Source: Phytophthora colocasiae (lineage: Eukaryota > Oomycota > Peronosporomycetes > Peronosporales > Peronosporaceae). From it: 64,000 nt of DNA. Where the stretch lies: NCBI GenBank assembly GCA_018806915.1, contig JAGKQI010000064.1, positions 1 to 64,000 on the forward strand, in the 5' to 3' direction. The notes beneath the pieces were generated by a model. It saw nothing but the letters and a program-made list of their open reading frames with translations. It had not been told where the DNA came from and made no database searches. Both the position numbers and the translations under genes were made by a program. This document shows, in pieces, positions 37,003 to 46,765 of the stretch; positions within the stretch are counted from its first letter, which is position 1; the number at the start of each line of letters is the position of its first letter.

Positions 37003-37698
37003 GACATCAAATTCTACGGGTGCCGACGTCGCATTGGTGAATAGATCAAAGGCCGAACTTTTATCAAGGCCTTCGTTTTGCTTTGCTTCGTTGGTAGAAA
37101 AGTCGCCAAAAGTGGACTTGGCACTTTTGCGGAGGACGATAGTATGCTGGCAGTTCTGACTTTGGGCGCGTCTGGCAGTGCGGACTTGTCCATTTCGCGT
37201 TTCCTAGTTTTGCATTTTGCGATTTTATTTTCTCATTTCTAGCAAATCAGATGTGCTTTCTTGCTCAGTTTTTAGCATCTGATATCAACAAATATCCCTA
37301 CCTCCTCTTTCTCTCTCTCTCTGCTCAATTTTTATATGAGTCTTTTATATGGCAAAGGCATTCGTAAGTTGGAAATTGATAGAAGGGTGCCACATTTGTA
37401 ATTTCAAACAACAAACTCGGCAGGCAGAGTGGAAAGCATGGCGCTGAACAAGTATATGATCTAGTACCAAGAGTGAAAAGTGACATGACCTGTACTGATT
37501 GATTGAGTAGAGCGTCGGAGAAGGCAACCTGAAGTCGTTTTCACAGAAAAGTACTGGGCCAAGGCTATCAAACGAAATGGGGGGATTGGATCTTCGTTTT
37601 TCAGCTTCAGCAGTTCCCCACAACACGATTTGCCTCCCACAGAGCAAGTCGAGTACAAGCAAACAAGCAAACCAGCAAACCAGCAAGCGCCCAGCAAG

Positions 37699-38193
37699 AT
37701 GAAGTTCAGCACGTTTCTCGTCGCCACGATGGCCATCCTCGGTGCCGTCTCCGCTGCAGACCAGCCTCTCGTCAAGACGCCGGCCGACGCACTGGAGAAG
37801 ATCCAAGCGACCGCCTTGCCCGATGGCGTAACGCTGACGGGAACCGCCGAGAAGATCGACCCGCCTGCCGATGCTGGTGCTACGGAGCCGAAGGAAGTTG
37901 ACGTTGCGAACAAGGGCGACAAGGACGATGACAAGAAGGAGCAGCTCGGCTGGGGTGTCGGAGGTCTTGGAGGTCTTGGAGGACTTGGAGGTTGGGGTGC
38001 TGGTGGTTGGGGCGTCGGAGGCTGGGGTGGTTGGGGCGGCTGGGGCGGCTTCGGGCCCTACCGCTTCGGATTCATGTGCGGTGGTGTTCCTGGCTGGGCC
38101 TACCCGATGGGCTACTGGAATCGCTATGGTGCTGGATTGTACGGTGGTGGTTGTGGCCTTGGCATGTCTTACGGCGGTCTCTACTACTGCTAA
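37699..38193 (+). CDS. Secreted Gly/Trp-rich protein, array copy 23
   Basis: 164 aa, majority form, GGCCACTTT 3' flank, followed by the 26-bp extra segment at 38597-38622. The two intervals flanking this copy have the same length (1620 bp). Confidence 0.93.
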   Translation: MKFSTFLVATMAILGAVSAADQPLVKTPADALEKIQATALPDGVTLTGTAEKIDPPADAGATEPKEVDVANKGDKDDDKKEQLGWGVGGLGGLGGLGGWGAGGWGVGGWGGWGGWGGFGPYRFGFMCGGVPGWAYPMGYWNRYGAGLYGGGCGLGMSYGGLYYC

Positions 38194-39318
38194 GTGGCAA
38201 GCTAGTAGTGGTCCTTTGCAAATGACAAATGGCAAGTCGCTTGAAGAACTCGGTTTGGCCACTTTCGCATGAAAACAAACGCTGCGATCGAAGCAGCTTC
38301 TAGTAGTCGGTAGGAGTGTGTCCGATTGACTTTCGCGACGGGTAAAACAAGAATGGAACACAATGTCGTTTACGTTTTCAACCTATTGCAAAATACGTAT
38401 TGCAAAAGATTTCTTGCATGGAACCAAAAACAAGATCGGAAATACCGGTCGTATCCATAAGTTGGATTCGTATCCATATTTTGGATACGGTCGATAAAAG
38501 GATTTCTACGTTTAGAAATCGAGAAAGAATGGTCGTGTAGTTCAGTTGATCAAGCGTTTGTTGGCTAGCCTGCCGAAATGGTCATCAGTGAAGTTTGAGA
38601 CAAGGATGAATGAGCCGAAAGTGACATCAAATTCTACGGGTGCCGACGTCGCATTGGTGAATAGATCAAAGGCCGAACTTTTATCAAGGCCTTCGTTTTG
38701 CTTTGCTTCGTTGGTAGAAAAGTCGCCAAAAGTGGACTTGGCACTTTTGCGGAGGACGATAGTATGCTGGCAGTTCTGACTTTGGGCGCGTCTGGCAGTG
38801 CGGACTTGTCCATTTCGCGTTTCCTAGTTTTGCATTTTGCGATTTTATTTTCTCATTTCTAGCAAATCAGATGTGCTTTCTTGCTCAGTTTTTAGCATCT
38901 GATATCAACAAATATCCCTACCTCCTCTTTCTCTCTCTCTCTGCTCAATTTTTATATGAGTCTTTTATATGGCAAAGGCATTCGTAAGTTGGAAATTGAT
39001 AGAAGGGTGCCACATTTGTAATTTCAAACAACAAACTCGGCAGGCAGAGTGGAAAGCATGGCGCTGAACAAGTATATGATCTAGTACCAAGAGTGAAAAG
39101 TGACATGACCTGTACTGATTGATTGAGTAGAGCGTCGGAGAAGGCAACCTGAAGTCGTTTTCACAGAAAAGTACTGGGCCAAGGCTATCAAACGAAATGG
39201 GGGGATTGGATCTTCGTTTTTCAGCTTCAGCAGTTCCCCACAACACGATTTGCCTCCCACAGAGCAAGTCGAGTACAAGCAAACAAGCAAACCAGCAAAC
39301 CAGCAAGCGCCCAGCAAG

Positions 39319-39813
39319 ATGAAGTTCAGCACGTTTCTCGTCGCCACGATGGCCATCCTCGGTGCCGTCTCCGCTGCAGACCAGCCTCTCGTCAAGACGC
39401 CGGCCGACGCACTGGAGAAGATCCAAGCGACCGCCTTGCCCGATGGCGTAACGCTGACGGGGACCGCCGAGAAGATCGACCCGCCTGCCGATGCTGGTGC
39501 TACGGAGCCGAAGGAAGTTGACGTTGCGAACAAGGGCGACAAGGACGATGACAAGAAGGAGCAGCTCGGCTGGGGTGTCGGAGGTCTTGGAGGTCTTGGA
39601 GGACTTGGAGGTTGGGGTGCTGGTGGTTGGGGCGTCGGAGGCTGGGGTGGTTGGGGCGGCTGGGGCGGCTTCGGGCCCTACCGCTTCGGATTCATGTGCG
39701 GTGGTGTTCCTGGCTGGGCCTACCTGATGGGCTACTGGAATCGCTATGGTGCTGGATTGTACGGTGGTGGTTGTGGCCTTGGCATGTCTTACGGCGGTCT
39801 CTACTACTGCTAA
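39319..39813 (+). CDS. Secreted Gly/Trp-rich protein, array copy 24
   Basis: 164 aa with P136L and a private silent change (GGG at Gly48). No 26-bp segment follows it, although both neighbours have one. Confidence 0.93.
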   Translation: MKFSTFLVATMAILGAVSAADQPLVKTPADALEKIQATALPDGVTLTGTAEKIDPPADAGATEPKEVDVANKGDKDDDKKEQLGWGVGGLGGLGGLGGWGAGGWGVGGWGGWGGWGGFGPYRFGFMCGGVPGWAYLMGYWNRYGAGLYGGGCGLGMSYGGLYYC

Positions 39814-40911
39814 GTGGCAAGCTAGTAGTGGTCCTTTGCAAATGACAAATGGCAAGTCGCTTGAAGAACTCGGTTTGATCACTTTCGCATGAAAACAAAC
39901 GCTGCGATCGAAGCAGCTTCTAGTAGTCGGTAGGAGTGTGTCCGATTGACTTTCGCGACGGGTAAAACAAGAATGGAACACAATGTCGTTTACGTTTTCA
40001 ACCTATTGCAAAATACGTATTGCAAAGATTTCTTGCATGGAACCAAAAACAAGATCGGAAATACCGGTCGTATCCATAAGTTGGATTCGTATCCATATTT
40101 TGGATACGGTCGATAAAAGGATTTCTACGTTTAGAAATCGAGAAAGAATGGTCGTGTAGTTCAGTTGATCAAGCGTTTGTTGGCTAGCCTGCCGAAATGG
40201 TCATCAGTGAAGTTTGACATCAAATTCTACGGGTGCCGACGTCGCATTGGTGAATAGATCAAAGGCCGAACTTTTATCAAGGCCTTCGTTTTGCTTTGCT
40301 TCGTTGGTAGAAAAGTCGCCAAAAGTGGACTTGGCACTTTTGCGGAGGACGATAGTATGCTGGCAGTTCTGACTTTGGGCGCGTCTGGCAGTGCGGACTT
40401 GTCCATTTCGCGTTTCCTAGTTTTGCATTTTGCGATTTTATTTTCTCATTTCTAGCAAATCAGATGTGCTTTCTTGCTCAGTTTGTAGCATCTGATATCA
40501 ACAAATATCCCTACCTCCTCTTTCTCTCTCTCTCTGCTCAATTTTTATATGAGTCTTTTATATGGCAAAGGCATTCGTAAGTTGGAAATTGATAGAAGGG
40601 TGCCACGTTTGTAATTTCAAACAACAAACTCGGCAGGCAGAGTGGAAAGCATGGCGCTGAACAAGTATATGATCTAGTACCAAGAGTGAAAAGTGACATG
40701 ACCTGTACTGATTGATTGAGTAGAGCGTCGGAGAAGGCAACCTGAAGTCGTTTTCACAGAAAAGTACTGGGCCAAGGCTATCAAACGAAATGGGGGGATT
40801 GGATCTTCGTTTTTCAGCTTCAGCAGTTCCCCACAACACGATTTGCCTCCCACAGAGCAAGTCGAGTACAAGCAAACAAGCAAACCAGCAAACCAGCAAG
40901 CGCCCAGCAAG

Positions 40912-41406
40912 ATGAAGTTCAGCACGTTTCTCGTCGCCACGATGGCCATCCTCGGTGCCGTCTCCGCTGCAGACCAGCCTCTCATCAAGACGCCGGCCGT
41001 CGCACTGGAGAAGATCCAAGCGACCGCCTTGCCCGATGGCGTCATGCTGACGGGAACCGCCGAGAAGATCGACCCGCCTGCCGATGCTGGTGCTACGGAG
41101 CCGAAGGAAGTTGACGTTGCGAACAAGGGCGACAAGGACGATGACAAGAAGGAGCAGCTCGGCTGGGGTGTCGGAGGTCTTGGAGGTCTTGGAGGACTTG
41201 GAGGTTGGGGTGCTGGTGGTTGGGGCGTCGGAGGCTGGGGTGGTTGGGGCGGCTGGGGCGGCTTCGGGCCCTACCGCTTCGGATTCATGTGCGGTGGTGT
41301 TCCTGGCTGGGCCTACCCGATGGGCTACTGGAATCGCTATGGTGCTGGATTGTACGGTGGTGGTTGTGGCCTTGGCATGTCTTACGGCGGTCTCTACTAC
41401 TGCTAA
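40912..41406 (+). CDS. Secreted Gly/Trp-rich protein, array copy 25
   Basis: 164 aa and the most diverged interior copy: V25I, D30V and T45M. The 26-bp extra segment follows at 41810-41835. Confidence 0.93.
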   Translation: MKFSTFLVATMAILGAVSAADQPLIKTPAVALEKIQATALPDGVMLTGTAEKIDPPADAGATEPKEVDVANKGDKDDDKKEQLGWGVGGLGGLGGLGGWGAGGWGVGGWGGWGGWGGFGPYRFGFMCGGVPGWAYPMGYWNRYGAGLYGGGCGLGMSYGGLYYC

Positions 41407-42535
41407 GTGGCAAGCTAGTAGTGGTCCTTTGCAAATGACAAATGGCAAGTCGCTTGAAGAACTCGGTTTGGCCACTTTCGCATGAAAACAAACGCTGCGA
41501 TCGAAGCAGCTTCTAGTAGTCGGTAGGAGTGTGTCCGATTGACTTTCGCGACGGGTAAAACAAGAATGGAACACAATGTCGTTTACGTTTTCAACGTATT
41601 GCAAAATACGTATTGCAAAAGATTTCTTGCATGGAACCAAAAACAAGATCGGAAATACCGGTCGTATCCATAAGTTGGATTCGTATCCATATTTTGGATA
41701 CGGTCGATAAAAGGATTTCTACGTTTAGAAATCGAGAAAGAATGGTCGTGTAGTTCAGTTGATCAAGCGTTTGTTGGCTAGCCTGCCGAAATGGTCATCA
41801 GTGAAGTTTGAGACAAGGATGAATGAGCCGAAAGTGACATCAAATTCTACGGGTGCCGACGTCGCATTGGTGAATAGATCAAAGGCCGAACTTTTATCAA
41901 GGCCTTCGTTTTGCTTTGCTTCGTTGGTAGAAAAGTCGCCAAAAGTGGACTTGGCACTTTTGCGGAGGACGATAGTATGCTGGCAGTTCTGACTTTGGGC
42001 GCGTCTGGCAGTGCGGACTTGTCCATTTCGCGTTTCCTAGTTTTGCATTTTGCGATTTTATTTTCTCATTTCTAGCAAATCAGATGTGCTTTCTTGCTCA
42101 GTTTTTAGCATCTGATATCAACAAATATCCCTACCTCCTCTTTCTCTCTCTCTCTCTCTGCTCAATTTTTATATGAGTCTTTTATATGGCAAAGGCATTC
42201 GTAAGTTGGAAATTGATAGAAGGGTGCCACATTTGTAATTTCAAACAACAAACTCGGCAGGCAGAGTGGAAAGCATGGCGCTGAACAAGTATATGATCTA
42301 GTACCAAGAGTGAAAAGTGACATGACCTGTACTGATTGATTGAGTAGAGCGTCGGAGAAGGCAACCTGAAGTCGTTTTCACAGAAAAGTACTGGGCCAAG
42401 GCTATCAAACGAAATGGGGGGATTGGATCTTCGTTTTTCAGCTTCAGCAGTTCCCCACAACACGATTTGCCTCCCACAGAGCAAGTCGAGTACAAGCAAA
42501 CAAGCAAACCAGCAAACCAGCAAGCGCCCAGCAAG

Positions 42536-43030
42536 ATGAAGTTCAGCACGTTTCTCGTCGCCACGATGGCCATCCTCGGTGCCGTCTCCGCTGCAGACCA
42601 GCCTCTCGTCAAGACGCCGGCCGACGCACTGGAGAAGATCCAAGCGACCGCCTTGCCCGATGGCGTCACGCTGACGGGAACCGCCGAGAAGATCGACCCG
42701 CCTGCCGATGCTGGTGCTACGGAGCCGAAGGAAGTTGACGTTGCGAACAAGGGCGACAAGGACGATGACAAGAAGGAGCAGCTCGGCTGGGGTGTCGGAG
42801 GTCTTGGAGGTCTTGGAGGACTTGGAGGTTGGGGTGCTGGTGGTTGGGGCGTCGGAGGCTGGGGTGGTTGGGGCGGCTGGGGCGGCTTCGGGCCCTACCG
42901 CTTCGGATTCATGTGCGGTGGTGTTCCTGGCTGGGCCTACCCGATGGGCTACTGGAATCGCTATGGTGCTGGATTGTACGGTGGTGGTTGTGGCCTTGGC
43001 ATGTCTTACGGCGGTCTCTACTACTGCTAA
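42536..43030 (+). CDS. Secreted Gly/Trp-rich protein, array copy 26 (last)
   Basis: 164 aa, majority form, GTC at Val44. The unit is cut at 43293, so this gene has a shortened 3' flank without the hairpin found after the other copies. A change to GTATTGC (CAACGTATTGC) in the flank is shared with copy 25. Confidence 0.93.
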   Translation: MKFSTFLVATMAILGAVSAADQPLVKTPADALEKIQATALPDGVTLTGTAEKIDPPADAGATEPKEVDVANKGDKDDDKKEQLGWGVGGLGGLGGLGGWGAGGWGVGGWGGWGGWGGFGPYRFGFMCGGVPGWAYPMGYWNRYGAGLYGGGCGLGMSYGGLYYC

Positions 43031-43473
43031 GTGGCAAGCTAGTAGTGGTCCTTTGCAAATGACAAATGGCAAGTCGCTTGAAGAACTCGGTTTGGCCACT
43101 TTCGCATGAAAACAAACGCTGCGATCGAAGCAGCTTCTAGTAGTCGGTAGGAGTGTGTCCGATTGACTTTCGCGACGGGTAAAACAAGAATGGAACACAA
43201 TGTCGTTTACGTTTTCAACGTATTGCAAAATACGTATTGCAAAAGATTTCTTTTGCATGGAACCAAAAAACAAGATCGGAAATACCGGTCGTACATTTTT
43301 TGTATATGGCATATGGAATTAAATCGTGCGGCATCGTGCTTGTTATAGCACACGCCAGGGTATGAGTCGCTGCCGGAGACCAACGTCAACTTCAAGTTCT
43401 TCTCGATCCTCCCCGCGAATCCACTCCCCTGTATTTTCATTTTGAAAGAGAATTCACAGTTGCAGGCCATACG

Positions 43474-45357
43474 CTATTGCTCACATAATCGAAAGTCGAC
43501 AGCTTTCAGTTTGCCCCGTAAAGCCAGCAAACGAGCCTTCGTCTGCTCTGCATCCTGCGTCGCACTTACACTCTGCTTCGCACCAAAGTTCAAAACCAGT
43601 TGAGCACTCTCTGCCTGAATATCAAGGCACAGTAACCTGTGATGTTCTTGCAACTCCTCCATACTCAAGCCATCAAGCTCTGGGAATGCTGCAAAGTGGT
43701 CGTCATCTTCCGCTGCGGCCGTTGGATTAACAGTATTGGTCTGGTATCCTGCTTCGTTTGAACTTGAAGGTGCTGGAAACAGTTTCCTCGCTATTGGGGG
43801 TGCTACCAGTGATTGAGTCACAGAGTCATGTCTAGACACGTTCAGTTCTCGACGAAATCGGTCGAATGCTTGAAGGAAGGAGGCATCGTTCAGCTCAGCA
43901 CTGGTAACGCTAGACCCATCGAGGAAACTCAACACACTTTCAACCTCTTCCTCCTTTTCCTCGTAGTCATCTTCATCGATCGATGGTCCGTCGAAGTTGA
44001 ACTTTCGAGCTAGCACTGGAGTAGAATAGGCATCGTCACCAAAGCGAACTTGCTTCGACATCGACGTGTTGGACTTTTGATCGCTTCCGGTGGTTGGAGT
44101 TGTCACGCTGCTGCCCGATGTAGGTGTCTTGTGAGTCGTTTCTTCTGGTTCGTCCGTAGTGTCGCCCAGACCATCCTGAACTTCTCCTGCTTCGTCGATA
44201 GTACTGGGAGATTCAGTTGAATTCATCACATCTACTTTCCTATCCATTGTCTGCGACCCAGGAGAATTGTCGGCACCCGATGATGAAGGTGCTAGCGTTT
44301 CCGCTGTGGTCGCTCTCGAAACTCCGAAATTGGGATACCTCACTCGAACGATTTGGCCTCGATGTGGCGTCGAATCAAGTGACGAAAAGGAGTACGCACT
44401 AGAACTAAACGACTCGCTACTGTGGCTTTCTCGGCGTCTTCTTACGCTTGTGTCGCTGTTCGAACCGCTCTCAACGCGTCTCCTTCTCCCACCACGATGA
44501 TGCACTTGACGATGTTCCTCTCTATTTCGCTGTTTTGGTAAACTCGTAACCCCGTGCTGTAGCAATTGGTCCCGCACCTGTACCGATTTCTCCAACTTGA
44601 GCATCGTCTCCGCGAACTTAAGCTGTAGCGAGAATACGTCGTTCAACGCGTCTGGAGTAGTCCGAAATCTGGGATAGCCATCCAATAGAGACGGTGGTAT
44701 TGTGGTAGGAACATGCGTTGGTGCAGGAGCAGCAGCAACAGGTCGGAGAAAACTTGTAGAACCGGACAATTGAAGTTGCTGTGATGAAGACAATGGTTCC
44801 AGTGTCACAACACCACCAATTGAGTATTGCGCAACCGACTCGATATTCTCTACCAGAGGAGGAGACGGACCCTGCCTTGAATTCTCATGACGCGGTTGTG
44901 TATCCTGAATTGCATCAACCTGTTCTCTATCTGCTGCAGCTGCTGCTGTGTCCTGTTGAATCTGCCGCATTATTTCCTCCCGTTGCTGCTGCAGCTCTGA
45001 AATTGCAGCTTGCCACTCTGTTCTGCGACTGTTTTGGCTCTCTCGATCTCGTTCCTGCGTGTAATTTTCCTGTCTATCCCTGTCCATCTCCCTTTGCAAT
45101 TGAACTTCTAATTCCTGCCGTCTCTGTGAAGCTGCAGCTAGTTCCCGAGTCAATTGGCGTCGATTCCAGCGCGTAAGTGGCCGTCGTCTATTCGAATGTC
45201 GGGAATTCCGACGCGTTTCTGCTGTCTCTGGAGCGATTGAAGACTCTTGTTGGTTGGTTGTGGATACGTCATCATCAGAGCTTGCAACTTCGATGCCCAG
45301 GCGGTCCAGAGTGCTCTGTAGCTCCGCCCTGAGGGCGTGCAGCTCTAGCATCAGCAT
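43474..45357 (-). CDS. Orphan coiled-coil protein, 627 aa
   Basis: I do not recognise this protein. With the start at the ATG (45357, MLMLELHALRAEL) it has 627 aa. The first 150 residues or so are rich in Arg, Gln and Glu with heptad-like spacing (for example QREMDRDRQENYTQERDRE and ISELQQQREEIMRQIQQD), typical of a coiled coil. The middle is Ser/Thr-rich and probably disordered, with an Arg/Ser stretch near VRRRRESHSSESF. The C-terminal 100 residues (LSMEELQEHHRLLCLDIQAE onward) again look helical. No catalytic motif is seen. The frame is open upstream to about 45453, and a GT...AG intron with an exon further upstream is possible, so the N-terminus is uncertain. It lies directly beyond the array, facing it. 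Confidence 0.75.
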   Translation of the reverse strand: MLMLELHALRAELQSTLDRLGIEVASSDDDVSTTNQQESSIAPETAETRRNSRHSNRRRPLTRWNRRQLTRELAAASQRRQELEVQLQREMDRDRQENYTQERDRESQNSRRTEWQAAISELQQQREEIMRQIQQDTAAAAADREQVDAIQDTQPRHENSRQGPSPPLVENIESVAQYSIGGVVTLEPLSSSQQLQLSGSTSFLRPVAAAPAPTHVPTTIPPSLLDGYPRFRTTPDALNDVFSLQLKFAETMLKLEKSVQVRDQLLQHGVTSLPKQRNREEHRQVHHRGGRRRRVESGSNSDTSVRRRRESHSSESFSSSAYSFSSLDSTPHRGQIVRVRYPNFGVSRATTAETLAPSSSGADNSPGSQTMDRKVDVMNSTESPSTIDEAGEVQDGLGDTTDEPEETTHKTPTSGSSVTTPTTGSDQKSNTSMSKQVRFGDDAYSTPVLARKFNFDGPSIDEDDYEEKEEEVESVLSFLDGSSVTSAELNDASFLQAFDRFRRELNVSRHDSVTQSLVAPPIARKLFPAPSSSNEAGYQTNTVNPTAAAEDDDHFAAFPELDGLSMEELQEHHRLLCLDIQAESAQLVLNFGAKQSVSATQDAEQTKARLLALRGKLKAVDFRLCEQ

Positions 45358-45698
45358 GGCTTGAGTAGCTCTTTGAATTTGAACCAATAAGAAGGAAAAA
45401 CGCGGGAAGCTCTCAATATATGTAATATAGCAGTAATTATGGGTGACACACATTGTTTACCTATCATAATGCATTATCAGAACGAGATGAAAATCCGCTG
45501 TACTAACTTACATATGCACCTCCACGTTCTCTTTGAAGCTCTACTCCGCACGTAGCTTCAACTTTACGCTCTCCTCTTAACTGTCCTTGTTGTTGCTGTC
45601 TCTCAGGTTGTAGCTGGTGCTTCCGACGAGAAAAGCATCAACCCTCGACTTCTGTCCCGTCGCGATCAAAACAAAACAGTAGCAAGCTGAGAGGATGT
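45358..45698. other. Intergenic: upstream of orphan gene, downstream of TIM23
   Basis: Contains the presumed promoter or first exon of the coiled-coil gene. On the minus strand a GTAAGT donor lies after GGTGCATAT near 45510, which would allow a small upstream exon. No RNA gene seen. Confidence 0.4.
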
Positions 45699-46390
45699 CT
45701 ATAGTCGCGGGTAGAATGGCTTGATGCCGAACTGCACCACTGTCATGACTCCGGCACCAAGAGCACCAGCCAACACCATAGCCTTCGGTCCAGCTGTCGA
45801 CTTGTAGAACACGCCTGTAGCTGCTGACGCCAAGATCGGCGTCACCTGGTCGAACTTGACAATGTTCTCGATCTCTGCTGTGTCTGCCACGTACTCGAAT
45901 GCCTTGTAGATCATAGCTGCATCGTAAAGAAACATAAAATACGTCAGTAACATATCCTTCGAATCGAGCAAATAACGAAAAGCAACTTACCCAAACATCC
46001 AAGCGCGTTGCCGGCCTTCGAGCCACGGGTAGCAGCTCCGTTCATCAGGGAGTTCATGCGGATCTTAAACTTGGTGCTAGGCGAGCGAGAGAAACCACGT
46101 AGAGCTCCGTAAGCGCCTCCACCGATGATTCCGGAGAAGTAGGCGGTGCCGCACGAGCCGCTCATCTGCTCCATGAAGGGGCGTCCTGTCTTGTCGTAGT
46201 CCAAATAGTCCGCGTCATCATCGTACGAAGCCACACCAAAGACAGGGGCAATAGCTCCGATATCGATACTGCCAGACGGGATCGTAGGCAGCACAGGGAA
46301 ATCCAGGCCGCTGGTGGCCGACGAGTCGAAGCTGCTCGTAGCGGACGAGCTAGAATCCTGCCATCGGTCGTCGGAGTTCCAGCTGCTCAT
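45699..46390 (-). CDS. TIM23: Mitochondrial import translocase subunit TIM23
   Basis: Two exons, 45991-46390 and 45699-45916, joined by a 74-bp GTAAGT...CAG intron; the spliced frame gives 205 aa. It is a channel subunit of the TIM23 complex in the mitochondrial inner membrane, which imports presequence proteins. The N-terminal 75 residues are Ser/Asp-rich and hydrophilic with DYDKTGRPFMEQM before the membrane domain. The Tim17/22/23 domain has Gly-rich hydrophobic segments: about 79-100 (GTAYFSGIIGGGAYGALRGF), one around the exon junction (GNALGCLGAMIYKAFEY) and 160-195 (VTPILASAATGVFYKSTAG and VLAGALGAGVMTVVQFG). Length is close to animal and fungal TIM23 (about 210-220 aa). TIM17 is less likely because of the long hydrophilic N-terminus. 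Confidence 0.9.
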
Positions 46391-46765
46391 GATTTGTCTG
46401 TGTCTAAGTGTTAATTGAGGAGAAGGAGGGAGGCGATATGCAGAGCGAGGCAGGGGCGCTGACACTTCTTGCGGTCTTTGCGCTTCTGCGGCTGTCGGGA
46501 TTTGGGTAAAAATGGTGTGGCACATTTGGGTGGCGGTTAGATTGGTGTGGCACACATGAAACAGAAGGATCTCGATCTGTTGAAGAAGAGTATGCAACTT
46601 TGACAAGCAAAATGTTTGATGCAGATTTAACGCCAGCCGATCTAGCGGTTGTGAGTCTTTCGTTCGTTCGACTTTAAAAAAAAAACGTGTCTTCACTTGT
46701 TCGTCAGACTACCGACCGCATCCTAATGAGACCATACGCTGCACTGCTCTACCAACGTCGTCAGC
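46391..46765. other. Intergenic between TIM23 and prohibitin; tRNA-like remnant
   Basis: On the minus strand, 46764-46700 begins right after the prohibitin stop codon and has a tRNA-like D-arm sequence (GTTGGTAGAGCAGTGCAGC) followed by GTATGGTCTCAT and GGTCGGTAGTC, resembling a degenerate elongator tRNA-Met. The anticodon loop and T-arm do not fold properly, so it is not called as a functional tRNA. The rest is the TIM23 promoter region with no clear motif. Confidence 0.3.

Larger units (their letters stand above)
1893..43293 (+). repeat. 26-unit tandem gene array, unit 1.59-1.66 kb
   Basis: Head-to-tail repeats, each with one gene for a secreted glycine-rich protein plus about 1.1 kb of non-coding DNA. 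ATG-to-ATG distances run from 1589 to 1663 bp. The left edge is where similarity starts at about 1893 (CATGGTGCTGAAC against CATGGCGCTGAAC inside the array). The right edge is at about 43293, where the last unit breaks off just after ACCGGTCGTA and before its hairpin. Units 1-11 and 12-26 form two broad groups: the second group lacks 40 bp upstream of the gene. All 26 reading frames are open. Confidence 0.97.

Noticed and set aside
3345..42160. CT microsatellite with CTCAATTTTT as core promoter
   Set aside because: It recurs before every copy, but it lies about 370-420 bp upstream of the ATG, and the oomycete initiator consensus is not matched. I left it as a repeat landmark only.
1893..43293. 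CRISPR-like or satellite array
   Set aside because: Units are 1.6 kb gene-bearing repeats without short direct repeats and spacers; the genome is eukaryotic.
3473..43312. Long minus-strand open frames (299-376 aa) covering each array gene
   Set aside because: They are the antisense of the glycine-rich gene. Their lengths and frames shift between units with small indels, while the plus-strand frame with signal peptide stays intact. They lack any plausible domain.
43294..43473. A further small gene between the array end and the coiled-coil gene
   Set aside because: Only short frames with no start context or recognisable product; nothing supports a gene.
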